From NCBI RefSeq assembly GCF_000759445.1, contig NZ_JRMB01000001.1:1426001-1490000 (forward strand): DNA of 64,000 nucleotides, in the 5' to 3' direction. The notes under the pieces are model-generated. The model was given only the letters and a program-made list of their open reading frames with translations, was not told the origin of the DNA and made no database searches. Positions 37,462 to 47,535 of this stretch are shown in pieces. The position numbers and the translations under genes are program-made. Each line of letters opens with the position of its first letter. Within the stretch, counting starts at the first letter, position 1. This stretch comes from Pseudomonas lutea (GTDB taxonomy: Bacteria; Pseudomonadota; Gammaproteobacteria; Pseudomonadales; Pseudomonadaceae).

Positions 37462-37980
37462 TCAACCGTTCTGCAAATCGGCACCCATGGCGTCGTCACC
37501 CCTGCTCTCGGTAGCAGGGGCCGCGCGGCTGTTGCGCAGTTGTCTCTTCAAGGTAGCGGCAGAAGGCGCGTACAGGAAACCGAACGACACGCTGTTGCGC
37601 CGGCCTTTGACCGAGTGGTGCAACAGGTGCGCGCTATAGAGACGTTTGAGGTAGCGACTGCGCGGCCGTGGCCGGGCCGGCCAATGGCGGTGGACCATGC
37701 CGTCGTGAACGAACACGTAGATCAGGCCGAACGCCGTCACCCCGGCGCCCACCCATTGCAGGGGATCGTAGCCGTGGTTACCCGCGACGATCAGGGCAAT
37801 CGCCACTAGGGCCAGCGCCAGCAGATAGAAGTCATTGGTTTCGAACGCGCCCAGGTGTTCTTCGTGATGGGACTTGTGCAGGCACCAGCCCCAGCCGTGC
37901 ATGACGTACTTGTGGGCCAGAAAGCCGACACCTTCCATGGCGACAAGGGTGAGGAGAAAAACCGTGAAGTTGAAGATCAT
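37462..37980 (-). CDS. CrtZ-like beta-carotene hydroxylase / fatty acid hydroxylase superfamily
   Basis: A 172-residue membrane-bound di-iron protein. The four histidine boxes typical of CrtZ are visible: HKYVMHG, HKSHHEEH, HDGMVHRH and HLLHHS. About three hydrophobic segments lie between them. The length fits CrtZ (about 160-180). The ATG at 37980 is chosen because sequence before it does not match the family and would be non-hydrophobic. No carotenoid synthesis gene (crtE, B, I, Y) is present in the window, so the substrate may be imported, made elsewhere, or not a carotenoid. Confidence 0.78.
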   Translation of the reverse strand: MIFNFTVFLLTLVAMEGVGFLAHKYVMHGWGWCLHKSHHEEHLGAFETNDFYLLALALVAIALIVAGNHGYDPLQWVGAGVTAFGLIYVFVHDGMVHRHWPARPRPRSRYLKRLYSAHLLHHSVKGRRNSVSFGFLYAPSAATLKRQLRNSRAAPATESRGDDAMGADLQNG

Positions 37981-38179
37981 AGCGTCGGGAAGGCCGATGG
38001 GTCTGGGCGTCGAGGTGCAGCATACCGGGGTCATGGGAAATTTCCAGATTCACGCTTACAACGTTTGCTTTCCTGACCAACCGATGTAAAAAATGGCTCA
38101 TGGGTGAACGCCTCGGGCGCTCACTGTATTCGTGCCCTGCCCCTACGTGGCGGCCGGCACCGCTTTCAAGGAATCAAGA

Positions 38180-39553
38180 ATGGCTCCAAGACACGTCATC
38201 AACGCTACCGTCAGCCCCAAAGGCAGCCTGGAAACCCTGTCACAACGTGAAGTCCAGCAGCTCAGCGCCGCAGGCTCCGGCAGCACTTATACCCTCTTCC
38301 GCCAGTGCGCCCTGGCCATTCTCAACACCGGCGCCCATGTCGATAACGCCAAAACCATCCTTGAGGCCTATCAGGACTTCGAGGTGCGTATTCATCAGCA
38401 GGACCGTGGCGTGCGCCTGGAACTGCTCAACGCCCCGGCCGATGCCTTCGTCGATGGCGAAATGATCGCCAGCACCCGCGAGATGCTGTTCAGCGCCCTG
38501 CGCGACATCGTCTACACCGAGAGCGAACTCGACAGCCAGCGCATCGACCTGAGCAGCTCTCAAGGCATCACCGATTACGTTTTCCACCTGCTGCGCAACG
38601 CCCGCACCCTGCGCCCCGGCGTCGAGCCAAAGATGGTCGTGTGCTGGGGCGGCCACTCGATCAACACCGAAGAATACAAATACACCAAGAAGGTCGGCCA
38701 TGAGCTGGGCCTGCGCAAGCTCGACATCTGCACCGGTTGCGGTCCGGGGGTGATGAAGGGCCCGATGAAGGGCGCCACCATTGCCCACGCCAAGCAACGT
38801 ATCAGCGGCGGTCGTTACCTGGGCCTGACCGAGCCGGGCATCATCGCGGCCGAGGCGCCGAACCCGATCGTCAACGAACTGGTGATCCTGCCGGACATCG
38901 AAAAGCGTCTGGAAGCCTTCGTGCGGGTCGGCCACGGCATCATCATCTTCCCCGGCGGCGCGGGCACGGCCGAAGAATTCCTCTACCTGCTCGGCATCCT
39001 GATGCACCCCGACAACCAGGCGCTGCCGTTCCCGGTCATCCTCACCGGCCCGCAGAGCACGGCCCCGTATCTGGAGCAACTGCACGCCTTCGTCAGCGCC
39101 ACGCTGGGTGAAGAAGCGCACAAGCATTATCAGATCATCATCGACAACCCGTCGGAAGTGGCTCGCCAGATGACCCTGGGCCTTGCCGCCGTGCGCCAGT
39201 TCCGCCGCGACCGCGCGGACGCGTTCCACTTCAACTGGCTGCTGAAGATCGAAGAGAGCTTCCAGCGTCCGTTCGACCCGACCCACGCCAACATGGCCAG
39301 CCTGCAATTGCGTCGAGACCTGCCGCCTCACGAATTGGCCGCCAACCTGCGCCGCGCGTTCTCCGGCATCGTTGCGGGCAACGTCAAGGACAAAGGCATC
39401 CGCCTGATCGAGGAACACGGCCCGTATGAAATTCACGGCGACGCGGAGGTCATGCAGCCGCTGGACAAACTGTTGCAGGCGTTCGTCGAGCAGCACCGGA
39501 TGAAACTGCCGGGCGGCGCGGCGTATGTGCCCTGCTACCGGGTGGTGTCCTGA
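38180..39553 (+). CDS. ppnN: Pyrimidine/purine nucleotide 5'-monophosphate nucleosidase
   Basis: A 457-residue homologue of E. coli PpnN (YgdH, 454 residues), which hydrolyses nucleoside monophosphates to base and ribose 5-phosphate and is activated by (p)ppGpp. The LOG-type active site PGGAGTAEE is near residue 275, and GGHSINTEEY and CTGCGPGVMKGPMKG are conserved. AAGGA precedes the ATG at 38180. It is transcribed alone and followed by a REPIN. Confidence 0.92.
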   Translation: MAPRHVINATVSPKGSLETLSQREVQQLSAAGSGSTYTLFRQCALAILNTGAHVDNAKTILEAYQDFEVRIHQQDRGVRLELLNAPADAFVDGEMIASTREMLFSALRDIVYTESELDSQRIDLSSSQGITDYVFHLLRNARTLRPGVEPKMVVCWGGHSINTEEYKYTKKVGHELGLRKLDICTGCGPGVMKGPMKGATIAHAKQRISGGRYLGLTEPGIIAAEAPNPIVNELVILPDIEKRLEAFVRVGHGIIIFPGGAGTAEEFLYLLGILMHPDNQALPFPVILTGPQSTAPYLEQLHAFVSATLGEEAHKHYQIIIDNPSEVARQMTLGLAAVRQFRRDRADAFHFNWLLKIEESFQRPFDPTHANMASLQLRRDLPPHELAANLRRAFSGIVAGNVKDKGIRLIEEHGPYEIHGDAEVMQPLDKLLQAFVEQHRMKLPGGAAYVPCYRVVS

Positions 39554-39636
39554 CTTAACTCAAGTAGCGCTATCTGATACATACGCTCGCCCGATCATCG
39601 GCAGCTTCCCACGCTGCCGATTGAACGTAGCGCATC

Positions 39637-39737
39637 CGGGAGCCGGCTTGCTGCCGGCCCGCGGTCGGACGAAGGTGTCCATCCAGACACTTTACCGGCG
39701 AATGAACCGTCCCATTCGCCAGCAAGCCGGCTCCTAC
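39637..39737. repeat. REPIN after ppnN
   Basis: GGAGCCGGCTTGCTG at the left pairs with CAGCAAGCCGGCTCCTAC at the right. The interior contains GGCCCGCGGTCGGACGAA, also found in the REPIN at 41218, so these two copies are close relatives. Confidence 0.85.
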
Positions 39738-39767
39738 GGGTGATGTTCGCAATCCATGGAAAACCTC

Positions 39768-40361
39768 ATGATCCACATCCGCCCCATGACCGCCGCCGAT
39801 TTCGACGGCTTTTGGCCCACGTTCCAGGCAGTGGTTCAGGCGCAGGAAACCTATGCCTACGACGCTGACCTGACGTATGAGCAAGCCTTGCACCTTTGGC
39901 TTGAATACCCGCTGCACACTTTGGTCGCCGAGGAAGACGGCGTGCTGCTCGGCAGTTACTACCTCAAGGCCAACGCTGCGGGCCCGGGCAGCCATGTCAG
40001 CAACTGCGGCTACATGGTCAGCCAGGCTGCGCGTGGTCGTGGCATTGCCCGGCTGATGTGCGAGCACTCCCAGCAACTGGCGCTGGACAGCGGCTTCTCG
40101 GCCATGCAATTCAATTCAGTCGTGGCCACTAACGAAGTGGCCGTCGGGCTCTGGCAAAAGCTGGGGTTCGAGGTGGTAGGCCGCCTGCCCAGAGCCTACC
40201 GCCACGCTCGCCTTGGGCTGGTGGATTGCCTGGTGATGTACAAATGGCTGGCCGACATGCCGGCCTCGCGCAGAGCCAAAAGTCCGTTGTTGATCGGGCG
40301 CAAGAACATCGAATCGGTGATTTCCCGTCCCCGCCGCGCGCCGCCCGACAAGTCCGTGTGA
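39768..40361 (+). CDS. GNAT-family N-acetyltransferase
   Basis: A 197-residue acetyltransferase starting MIHIRPMTAADFDGFW. The acetyl-CoA loop is QAARGRGIARLM and the late motif ATNEVAVGLWQKLGFEVVG. A start four codons earlier (39756) is possible. The last 40 residues (after KWLADM) extend beyond the usual domain and are basic. Substrate unknown. Confidence 0.83.
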   Translation: MIHIRPMTAADFDGFWPTFQAVVQAQETYAYDADLTYEQALHLWLEYPLHTLVAEEDGVLLGSYYLKANAAGPGSHVSNCGYMVSQAARGRGIARLMCEHSQQLALDSGFSAMQFNSVVATNEVAVGLWQKLGFEVVGRLPRAYRHARLGLVDCLVMYKWLADMPASRRAKSPLLIGRKNIESVISRPRRAPPDKSV

Positions 40362-40572
40362 CGGGTCTAAAAGATCGGCAGCCGCCCGCACGCGCGCAAC
40401 GGATTGGCTGATGGCACGTCGGCGCGGCGCCGCTGCAACCGTCGATTTGGCGGGCTGACGCTTTTGGCGCGCTGCATGGCTCTTTCAAACTTGCCGGAAT
40501 GGCATCTCTCTACGATTCTCTATGCACGGCGATTCCTGCCGTGCTCACAAGAATCGCGCCGGAGAGGCCAGC

Positions 40573-41019
40573 ATGACGACCGTAGCCGAACTACTGAAGT
40601 TGAAAGACACTCACCAGAACGAAGTACACACCGTCAGGCCTGAGCAGATGGTGCTTGAGGCGATCAAGTTGATGGCCGAGAAAAACATCGGTGCAGTTCC
40701 GGTTGTACGCGAGGGCAAGGTGGTGGGCATCGTCAGCGAGCGTGATTACGCCCGCAAGATGGAACTCAAAGGACGCGCCTCGGCAGGCACCCCGGTCAGC
40801 GACATCATGACCCACGACGTCAAAACCGTGGATTCGCAGCACACCGTCGATCAATGCATGAACATCATGACCGACCGGCGGCTGCGACATTTGCCAGTGG
40901 TGGACGAGGGTCAACTGGTGGGCCTGCTGTCCATCGGCGACCTGGTCAAAGCCGCCATCGCGGAACAGGCGAGGCTCATCGAAAAGATGCAGGAATACAT
41001 CCGCGGCGAGAGCTACTGA
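40573..41019 (+). CDS. Two-CBS-domain protein
   Basis: A 148-residue protein made of two CBS motifs (residues about 10-65 and 75-130) with GAVPVVREGKVVGIVSERDYA and LRHLPVVDEGQLVGLLSIGDLV, described by their cores VPVV and LPVV. Such stand-alone pairs bind adenine nucleotides and sense energy state. GGAGAGG precedes the ATG. No operon partner. Confidence 0.88.
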   Translation: MTTVAELLKLKDTHQNEVHTVRPEQMVLEAIKLMAEKNIGAVPVVREGKVVGIVSERDYARKMELKGRASAGTPVSDIMTHDVKTVDSQHTVDQCMNIMTDRRLRHLPVVDEGQLVGLLSIGDLVKAAIAEQARLIEKMQEYIRGESY

Positions 41020-41071
41020 GCGGCGGTCAATCGGCGGGCCACATCAAACTTGCAGTGTGACCGCCTGCGTA

Positions 41072-41174
41072 TTCCCGGCTAAAGCCGGTCCTACAGGGCG
41101 GTCTGGTCAGTGGGACCGGCTTCAGCCGGTCCTACAGGGTGGTCTGGTCAGTGGGACCGGCTTCAGCCGGGAAG
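41072..41174. repeat. Repeat A cluster (CCGGCTAAAGCCGG family)
   Basis: TTCCCGGCTAAAGCCGGTC is followed by two tandem 46-base units (GGTCTGGTCAGTGGGACCGG..), the last closing the palindrome with CAGCCGGGAAG. It is the same family as at 12146. Confidence 0.75.
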
Positions 41175-41217
41175 GCGTGATTTGCTACACCGCAAAATGG
41201 ACGCTGCCGATGGACCT

Positions 41218-41319
41218 GCAGGAGCCGGCGTGCTGCGGGCCGCGGTCGGACGAACCCCATCTCGACGCCCACTGCTGCAGCGTCTTACCCAATGCATTCG
41301 CCAGCAAGCCGGCTCCTAC
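41218..41319. repeat. REPIN (GGAGCCGGC family)
   Basis: Left arm GCAGGAGCCGGCGTGCTG carries a substitution in the core; the right arm GCCAGCAAGCCGGCTCCTAC is canonical. The interior shares GGGCCGCGGTCGGACGAA with the copy at 39637. Confidence 0.8.
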
Positions 41320-41401
41320 GGTGAAATTGCGTGTATCAGCAGGACTGGGATTCATCCAGAACCGGCCTCAGCCGGGAAATCGTCATTTGAGAATAGACCG
41401 C

Positions 41402-41431
41402 CAAAAAAAACCGGAGCTTGAGGGGCTCCGG
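41402..41431 (-). terminator. Rho-independent terminator of the chemoreceptor gene
   Basis: CCGGAGC and GCTCCGG form a 7-bp stem with a 7-base loop. On the minus strand a run of eight T follows. It lies about 30 bases after the stop of the gene at 41462. Confidence 0.9.
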
Positions 41432-41461
41432 CTTTGCTGTTGGCTGCGAAACCGGCGTCGA

Positions 41462-43456
41462 CTAGCGGACCTTGAAGCGATCGATCATCGCCACCAGCCG
41501 TTCGTTGGACGCCATCAACGAGTCAACGCTGGTGTCGGTCTGCTGACCGCAGCCTACCAGCTCCCCAACCATGTGCCGAATGGCGATCATGTTCTGGTTG
41601 ATCTCCTCGGTCACCGCGCTCTGCTCCTCGGCCGCCGTGGCGATGTGCGCGCTGAGGTCGTGAATACGCAGCACCGAACCGGCCATGCCATCCAGACCTT
41701 CGTTGACCCGCGAGGTGCGGTCGGCGGTGGACTGGCAGCTGACCTTGGTCTTCTCCATGGCGCCGACGGCCGTGCTCACGCCCTGCTCAAGCCGTGCCAG
41801 CATCTCGTTGATCTCCGAGGTGCTCTGCTGGGTACGACCGGCCAGCGCCCGTACTTCGTCAGCCACCACCGCGAAGCCACGACCCTGCTCGCCCGCCCGT
41901 GCTGCCTCGATGGCCGCGTTGAGCGCCAAGAGGTTGGTTTGCTGGGCAATGCCGCCAATCACGCCGAGTACATCGGTGATGCGCTTGGCGTCGACCTGCA
42001 TTTCCTGCACGTATTTGGTGGCGTCTTCAACTTCTGCCACCAAGGCCCGCACGCTCACTGAGGCTTCGTCGACCACGTCCCGCGAGCGCTGCGCGGCATC
42101 GTTGGCCGATTGGGTAAAGCTCGCCGTCTGCGTAGCACTTTCGGCGACGCTGTCGGCGGTGGCGCTCATCTCGTTGATCGCGGTCACCGCCTGATCGGTC
42201 TCCGAAGCGTGGCGGTTGAGGATCTGGTTGATGTTGCGCGACTGCTCTTGCAACTGCACCAAGCCGGCGGAAATCTGCTCGGTGCCGCTGCGCACTTCGA
42301 CAATCATGGCCTGCTGGAAGGAGATGAACTTGTTCACCGACTGCCCGACCGCGTCGAGTTCGTCTTCGCCCTTGATCGGAATGCGGCGCGTCAGGTCGGC
42401 TTCACCCGAGGACAGCGCGTCGATGTTGGTGCGCAGAACAGTCAGACGCGCCAGCAAGCGATGGAAGGCAAAACCCAGCACCAGCAGCAACACGATGACC
42501 AGCGGAATCTGCAACCAACCGAGGGTTTTCAGCACTTCGGTGCTGCTGGCGGTGAGCATGGCGGTCGGCAGCGACGTGGCGATGACCCACGGCGTACCGG
42601 CAACCGGGCGCAGGAAAAAGGTCAGGTCACCGAGTTGCGGGTCGATGTATTCCTGGGAATACACAGCGTCGCCGGAGACTTTGCCCAAGCCGTCCTGAAT
42701 GGCCTTGGCAAACATCGACTGGCCACTGAAACCGGAAATGTTCTTGAGAATGATCTCGCCGGGGATGCGGCTCTGGTTGGTCAGGATCTTGCCGTCGCGC
42801 TCGACAATCATCACCTGCCCCTGGATTTCCTTTTCCTTGTCCTGAATCAGGCCGTTGAAAAAGCCCAGGGTGACGTCGATCGTCGAGACGCCGTACAGAG
42901 CGCCGTCCTTGTAGATACCCATCGCGCAGTTGGTGCGCGGCTGCGGGCTGGCTTCGTCCTGGTAAGCGGCGGCCCAGGCGCATTTGCCCTTGGGTGCGTT
43001 CTGGCCGGCACGGTGCCAGGGTTGTTCCCAGTAATTGGGCGCAGGGTCGGAGTTCCAGTAGGTGCTCACCACCAGCTGGCCGCTGCCGTCGCGGTGATAA
43101 AACGAGCTGTGTTTGTTGCGCCCCTGAGTGCGCTTGTTCGGCATCGGCCAAACGCCACCGCCGAAGACTTTCTGATCGCCGTATTGATCGACCAGCCCCG
43201 GCAGCACGCTATCGATCCCATCGCTGTCCAGCAGCGGCACCGCCTGGGTGATCGCGCGGGACTGGGCCTCGACACGGGCCAGGTCCGAAAGAATCCGCGT
43301 GCCGATCTGGTCAACCTGGCTGAGCACCACCTGTTCCTGAGTCGCGCGAACCTTGGGGGTTACGAAGTGCACAATCCCCTGCTCGGTGATGACCGCTATC
43401 ACCAGTATCAAGGCCACAAATATGACCGTGTAGCGCGCCTGCACTGTTTTAAACAT
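41462..43456 (-). CDS. Methyl-accepting chemotaxis protein with periplasmic Cache-type sensor
   Basis: A transducer of about 664 residues. A hydrophobic segment (about 9-30) and a second one near residue 330 bracket a 290-residue periplasmic domain of double-Cache type ([20 protein letters not shown].., [11 protein letters not shown]). HAMP follows, then the signalling tip [20 protein letters not shown]. Nearby ATG (43468) and GTG (43495) starts are alternatives. The sensor resembles Pseudomonas PctD-type receptors for quaternary amines, but that is from memory. Confidence 0.88.
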   Translation of the reverse strand: MFKTVQARYTVIFVALILVIAVITEQGIVHFVTPKVRATQEQVVLSQVDQIGTRILSDLARVEAQSRAITQAVPLLDSDGIDSVLPGLVDQYGDQKVFGGGVWPMPNKRTQGRNKHSSFYHRDGSGQLVVSTYWNSDPAPNYWEQPWHRAGQNAPKGKCAWAAAYQDEASPQPRTNCAMGIYKDGALYGVSTIDVTLGFFNGLIQDKEKEIQGQVMIVERDGKILTNQSRIPGEIILKNISGFSGQSMFAKAIQDGLGKVSGDAVYSQEYIDPQLGDLTFFLRPVAGTPWVIATSLPTAMLTASSTEVLKTLGWLQIPLVIVLLLVLGFAFHRLLARLTVLRTNIDALSSGEADLTRRIPIKGEDELDAVGQSVNKFISFQQAMIVEVRSGTEQISAGLVQLQEQSRNINQILNRHASETDQAVTAINEMSATADSVAESATQTASFTQSANDAAQRSRDVVDEASVSVRALVAEVEDATKYVQEMQVDAKRITDVLGVIGGIAQQTNLLALNAAIEAARAGEQGRGFAVVADEVRALAGRTQQSTSEINEMLARLEQGVSTAVGAMEKTKVSCQSTADRTSRVNEGLDGMAGSVLRIHDLSAHIATAAEEQSAVTEEINQNMIAIRHMVGELVGCGQQTDTSVDSLMASNERLVAMIDRFKVR

Positions 43457-43573
43457 CGTCGACCCCATGCCGTGAAATTTGTTGTTGTTTTGCACAACGC
43501 CAAATTAGCTATCGACCGAAAGCCGACAAGGATGAGGGGCCGTCAAAAAGCTTTTTTCAGGGAATGGTTCCGC

Positions 43574-44323
43574 TCACTGCACCGGCAGGAAGTTCAGGAA
43601 AAGCAGGCTTTGCGCGTAGTTGAGACCGATCCGTCTATAACGCTCGTCAAGCATCTGCGTAAGCAGGTCAAGACGCGCCACGATCTTGCCGAACTCAGTG
43701 GCAAAACTGAGGTTGCTGCCCTCCTCCGAGATCTCATTGGAGAACAGCATCAACTCGCCGTTGGCGTTCTGCCGCTGACTCAACAGCCACGTGGCCTTTT
43801 CGATATTGCGCGCGGCATTACTGACGAACGTAGGGTTGATCTGGTCCGTCATGAAAAACTCAAGGCGCCCACCGTGGGCGGTCACCAGCATGCTGCCAAT
43901 GGCATAGATGAAGGCACCCACGCGATCCCCGAGAAACTCCGGACTCAACGCGTAGCTCAGCGCTGCAAGGTCGCGACGGTTGCCCAGTTGCGGTAACGGT
44001 TTTTGCTGCTCGATGGCCTCGCGCACGTTGCGCTCCGCAGCGGCTGCATCCAGGAAGCCGGACTTGCGCCACTCACTGGGGTTACGCAGGTACAGCTTGC
44101 TCATCAGCAGATAAAGGCTGTCGAGGTTATCGCGCATCGCCAGCGTCGCCATTCGGTCTACGCTGGTCTGGAAAAATTCCTGCGGACGCGTCTCGCTGAA
44201 CTGGCTGGCGACGTCCTTGCCGTCCTGACGCGTACACCCTGATGCGCCCAAGCAAAGAATGCACACTGCAAGCGGGACAATATGGCGTCGAAAGGCGGTT
44301 GAAACGCTGAACACGGTAAACAT
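43574..44323 (-). CDS. Putative lipoprotein of unknown function
   Basis: A 249-residue protein beginning MFTVFSVSTAFRRHIVPLAV with a hydrophobic stretch ending LGASGC, a plausible though not ideal lipobox. The rest is soluble and helical (DRMATLAMRDNLDSLYLLMSKLYLRNPSEW). It encodes nothing I recognise beyond likely envelope attachment. It is transcribed toward the chemoreceptor and is divergent from mltA. Confidence 0.65.
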   Translation of the reverse strand: MFTVFSVSTAFRRHIVPLAVCILCLGASGCTRQDGKDVASQFSETRPQEFFQTSVDRMATLAMRDNLDSLYLLMSKLYLRNPSEWRKSGFLDAAAAERNVREAIEQQKPLPQLGNRRDLAALSYALSPEFLGDRVGAFIYAIGSMLVTAHGGRLEFFMTDQINPTFVSNAARNIEKATWLLSQRQNANGELMLFSNEISEEGSNLSFATEFGKIVARLDLLTQMLDERYRRIGLNYAQSLLFLNFLPVQ

Positions 44324-44554
44324 CAATCCAAAGCTTTTACGATCTGGGCGCTGCGTGGGTCGCGGCGTCCCGGCCAAGGTCAGAGCCGCCTGGAGCAAAA
44401 AAGTGCAATCGGGCAGGCAAATCAGCCCGTACCCGGGCGCAAGGCCGCGCTGAAGGCGGTTTTCGTATAAATGAGGGCTCAGCCCATTTGACGCAGCCCT
44501 CGGCTTTCACCAAGCTAGCCGCCCTCGCATGATTTTCAGGAAACACCCCGCGTG

Positions 44555-45712
44555 ATGATCCCAAGCCTGCACTGGCGCCGCTTTGTATTCTGCCTCGCCC
44601 CACTGATCGCCCTGCTCGCCGCGTGCGACGGCGGTACGCCGAAAACCAAGCCCTCCGAGGCGACGACCTATGTCAGCGTCGAGTGGGACAAACTGCCCGC
44701 AGTGAACGACACCGACCTGATGGCCGGCTACAACAGCTGGTTCTCCGCGTGCAAGCGTCTGGCCAAAGACCCGGTCTGGGGCGGCACGTGCGCGCTGGCG
44801 GCACAAGTGCCGCCAACTCCTGCGGCTGTCCGCGAATTTCTCAAAACCCAGCTGCAGGTCTACAGCCTGCGCTCGTCCGAGCACGGCCCCAATGGTCTGA
44901 TCACCGGCTATTACGAGCCGATCTACAAAGGCAGCGAGCAGCGCAACGACCAGCACCCGGTGGCTGTCTATGGCGTGCCCGATGACCTGATCATCGTCAA
45001 CCTCGACAGTATCTATCCCGAGCTCAAGGGTAAACGCCTGCGCGGGCGGCTCGACGGCCGCGTGCTGCGCCCTTATGACGACGCCGCGACTATCGGCGAC
45101 AAGGGGGCGAATGCGCCTGTACTGGCCTGGCTGGAAAACCCCATCGACCTGCAGTTCCTGCAAATCCAGGGCTCGGGTCGGGTCCAGCTGGAGAGCGGCC
45201 GTCAATTGCGCATCGCTTATGCCGACCAGAACGGTTACCCCTACAAGCCGATCGGCCGCTGGCTGGTGGAGCAAGGGCAGCTGACCAAGGACGAGGTCTC
45301 GATGGGACGCATCCGAGACTGGGCCATTGCCCATCCCGAGCGTGTGCATGAACTGCTGGGCAGCAACCCGAGCTATGTGTTCTTCACCTTGAGGCCTGAC
45401 AGCACCGAAGGGCCGCGCGGCTCGCTGAATGTGCCGCTTACCGCCGGTTACAGCGTGGCGATCGACCGCAAGGTCATCCCGCTTGGCAGCTTGCTGTGGC
45501 TGTCCTCCACTCGCCCGGACGGCTCGCCACTGGTGCGGCCAGTTGCCGCACAGGACACCGGCGGCGCCATCGCTGGCGAAGTGCGCGCTGACATGTTCTG
45601 GGGCACGGGCGATGCCGCCGGCGAGCTGGCCGGCAACATGAAGCAGCAAGGACAGATCTGGATGCTATGGCCCAAGGGCGCTGCCCTGCCGGATGCCAAG
45701 CCGAAGGAATAA
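44555..45712 (+). CDS. mltA: Membrane-bound lytic murein transglycosylase A
   Basis: A 385-residue outer-membrane lipoprotein (lipobox LLAAC at residue about 23) that cleaves peptidoglycan glycan strands to anhydro-muropeptides. ITGYYEPIYKGS and the 3D domain (VAAQDTGGAI, VRADMFWGTGDAAG) with its catalytic Asp are clear. A GTG one codon earlier could also start. AGGAAA lies upstream. Confidence 0.92.
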   Translation: MIPSLHWRRFVFCLAPLIALLAACDGGTPKTKPSEATTYVSVEWDKLPAVNDTDLMAGYNSWFSACKRLAKDPVWGGTCALAAQVPPTPAAVREFLKTQLQVYSLRSSEHGPNGLITGYYEPIYKGSEQRNDQHPVAVYGVPDDLIIVNLDSIYPELKGKRLRGRLDGRVLRPYDDAATIGDKGANAPVLAWLENPIDLQFLQIQGSGRVQLESGRQLRIAYADQNGYPYKPIGRWLVEQGQLTKDEVSMGRIRDWAIAHPERVHELLGSNPSYVFFTLRPDSTEGPRGSLNVPLTAGYSVAIDRKVIPLGSLLWLSSTRPDGSPLVRPVAAQDTGGAIAGEVRADMFWGTGDAAGELAGNMKQQGQIWMLWPKGAALPDAKPKE

Positions 45713-45835
45713 CCGGGGGCAGATTGCCGGCCGAGTCGCTTGAAATGCGCTCGCCGGCGCCGCTTCAAGGTTGATCTGAAACCGGTTTCAGGTATAACAG
45801 CATGTTTCTCACCGGACCCTCCTCCCGATTTCCCC

Positions 45836-47047
45836 ATGACTACCTCCCAAACCCCGCATGATTTCAACATGGGCTGGCTGCTTTTTGCCCTGGCCATGGG
45901 CGCGTTCGCCATCGGCACGACCGAATTTGCCTCGATGACCCTGCTGCCCTTCATCGCCAGCGATTTTCACAGCACGCAACCATTGGCCGGCCACGCCATC
46001 AGCGCTTACGCGTTAGGCGTGGTCGTTGGCTCGCCGGTGATCATGGTGCTCGGCGTGCGCCTGCCACGACGAGCGTTACTGGTAGCACTGGCAGCCTTCA
46101 TCGGCATCGCCAACGCCCTGAGTGCCATCGCGCCGTCGCTGCCGTGGCTGGTGTTTTTCCGCTTCCTCAGCGGCTTTCCCCATGGCGCATACTTCGGGGT
46201 CGCGATGCTCCTCGCTGCCTCGCTGGTGCCGAAGAACCGCCGTGCCCAAGCCGTCTCCCGAGTGTTCATGGGGCTGACCATTGCTACGATCATCGGCGTG
46301 CCCTTCGCCACCTGGATCGGGCAGACCATTGGCTGGCGCTGGGGCATGGCCATCGTCGCCGGGCTTGCCGCGATCACGGCGCTGTTGATCCGCTGGCTGG
46401 CGCCTGCGTCCCCCGCCGAGGCTGATGCCAGCCCGTTGCGCGAACTCAACGCGCTGCGTTCACGGCAAGTCTGGCTGACCCTGGGCATCGCCGGTATCGG
46501 CTTCGGCGGGATCTTCTGCGTGTACACCTACCTGGCGGCCACGCTGATCGAAGTCACTCACGCCTCGGCCTTCATGATCCCAGTGGTGATGGCGGTGTTC
46601 GGTCTGGGCACCACAGTGGGTAACCTGGTCTGCGGCTGGGCGGCCGACCGGGCCACCATGCTCGCCGCCGGCGTTTCGCTGGGCTTCACCGCGCTGGTCC
46701 TTGCGCTGTACCCCTCGACTACCGAGAACCTGTGGCTGCTGATCCCGCTGGTCTTTTTCATCGGTTGTGGCGTGGGGTTGGCGGCCATTCTGCAAACCCG
46801 GCTGATGGACGTTGCCCCCCATGCGCAGTCACTGGCTGGCGCACTGGTACAGAGCGCCTTCAACATGGCCAATGCCATTGGCCCTCTGGTGGGCGGCGTG
46901 GTGATATCCGCAGGTTACGGCCTGCCGGCCACAGGCTATGCCGCGGCGGCGTTGACACTTGGCGGTTTGGGAATGTGGTATTGGGCGCTGGTGGACGCGC
47001 GGCGGGCGGATAACAGCTTCACGCGCCAGGCGTCCGGCCCGGTTTGA
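45836..47047 (+). CDS. MFS transporter, AraJ-like
   Basis: A 403-residue 12-segment transporter of the drug:H+ antiporter-1 family. It shows AIGTTEFASMTLLPFIASDF and FRFLSGFPHGAYFGVAMLLA, the arabinose-efflux (AraJ) pattern. The ATG at 45836 is chosen because earlier in-frame sequence is charged and unlike the family; the ribosome site is poor. Substrate unknown. Confidence 0.85.
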   Translation: MTTSQTPHDFNMGWLLFALAMGAFAIGTTEFASMTLLPFIASDFHSTQPLAGHAISAYALGVVVGSPVIMVLGVRLPRRALLVALAAFIGIANALSAIAPSLPWLVFFRFLSGFPHGAYFGVAMLLAASLVPKNRRAQAVSRVFMGLTIATIIGVPFATWIGQTIGWRWGMAIVAGLAAITALLIRWLAPASPAEADASPLRELNALRSRQVWLTLGIAGIGFGGIFCVYTYLAATLIEVTHASAFMIPVVMAVFGLGTTVGNLVCGWAADRATMLAAGVSLGFTALVLALYPSTTENLWLLIPLVFFIGCGVGLAAILQTRLMDVAPHAQSLAGALVQSAFNMANAIGPLVGGVVISAGYGLPATGYAAAALTLGGLGMWYWALVDARRADNSFTRQASGPV

Positions 47048-47126
47048 AGTCGGAGCGCCTTTAAGAAGCTCCGGTCTCTGACTCGAAGCGGCGCCCCGCC
47101 ATCCGGCAGGGCGCGACTCGGCTCTG

Positions 47127-47330
47127 TCATACGTCGTTGTCTGCTTGATCCGGCGACGGGAACAACGTATCGACCTTGTGCTTGCTTAAACTGCGAACCG
47201 GTGCCATCGCTGCGGATTCAGCCAGACGCGTGGCCATTTCCCAGTGTCGCGATTCCTGCCCTTCGGGCTTGCCTTCGGTCTCCCAGATCAACTGGGCCAA
47301 CTGACGAACAGTGTCTTCGTCGACATTCAT
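47127..47330 (-). CDS. DUF2934 family small protein
   Basis: A 67-residue protein with the DUF2934 pattern VRQLAQLIWETEGKPEGQESRHWEMA. A strong GGGGGA ribosome site lies before the ATG at 47330. Such proteins are small, acidic and often near stress genes. The 200 bases between it and the next gene hold nothing I can support. Confidence 0.78.
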   Translation of the reverse strand: MNVDEDTVRQLAQLIWETEGKPEGQESRHWEMATRLAESAAMAPVRSLSKHKVDTLFPSPDQADNDV

Positions 47331-47535
47331 GCGTATCCCCCATTTATGCTTGCGCAAGACATTGGCCGGCGCCAGAGCGGTGCCGAATCCATCGTCCGAG
47401 ACGGTACCCGCCATAAACAGTACCAGCCGGTAACGAGGGTAAATGACGGGCGTGCAAAGACCGGCGAACGCGAGCCGGCCACTGGTGGGACTCAAAGGAT
47501 CCACCGGAAATCGACGGCGAACCACGATGGCCTCC

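Noticed and set aside
43457..43573. Sigma-28 promoter for the Cache-type chemoreceptor
   Set aside because: A GTCGATAG -10-like box is present on the minus strand but no acceptable -35 at the right distance.
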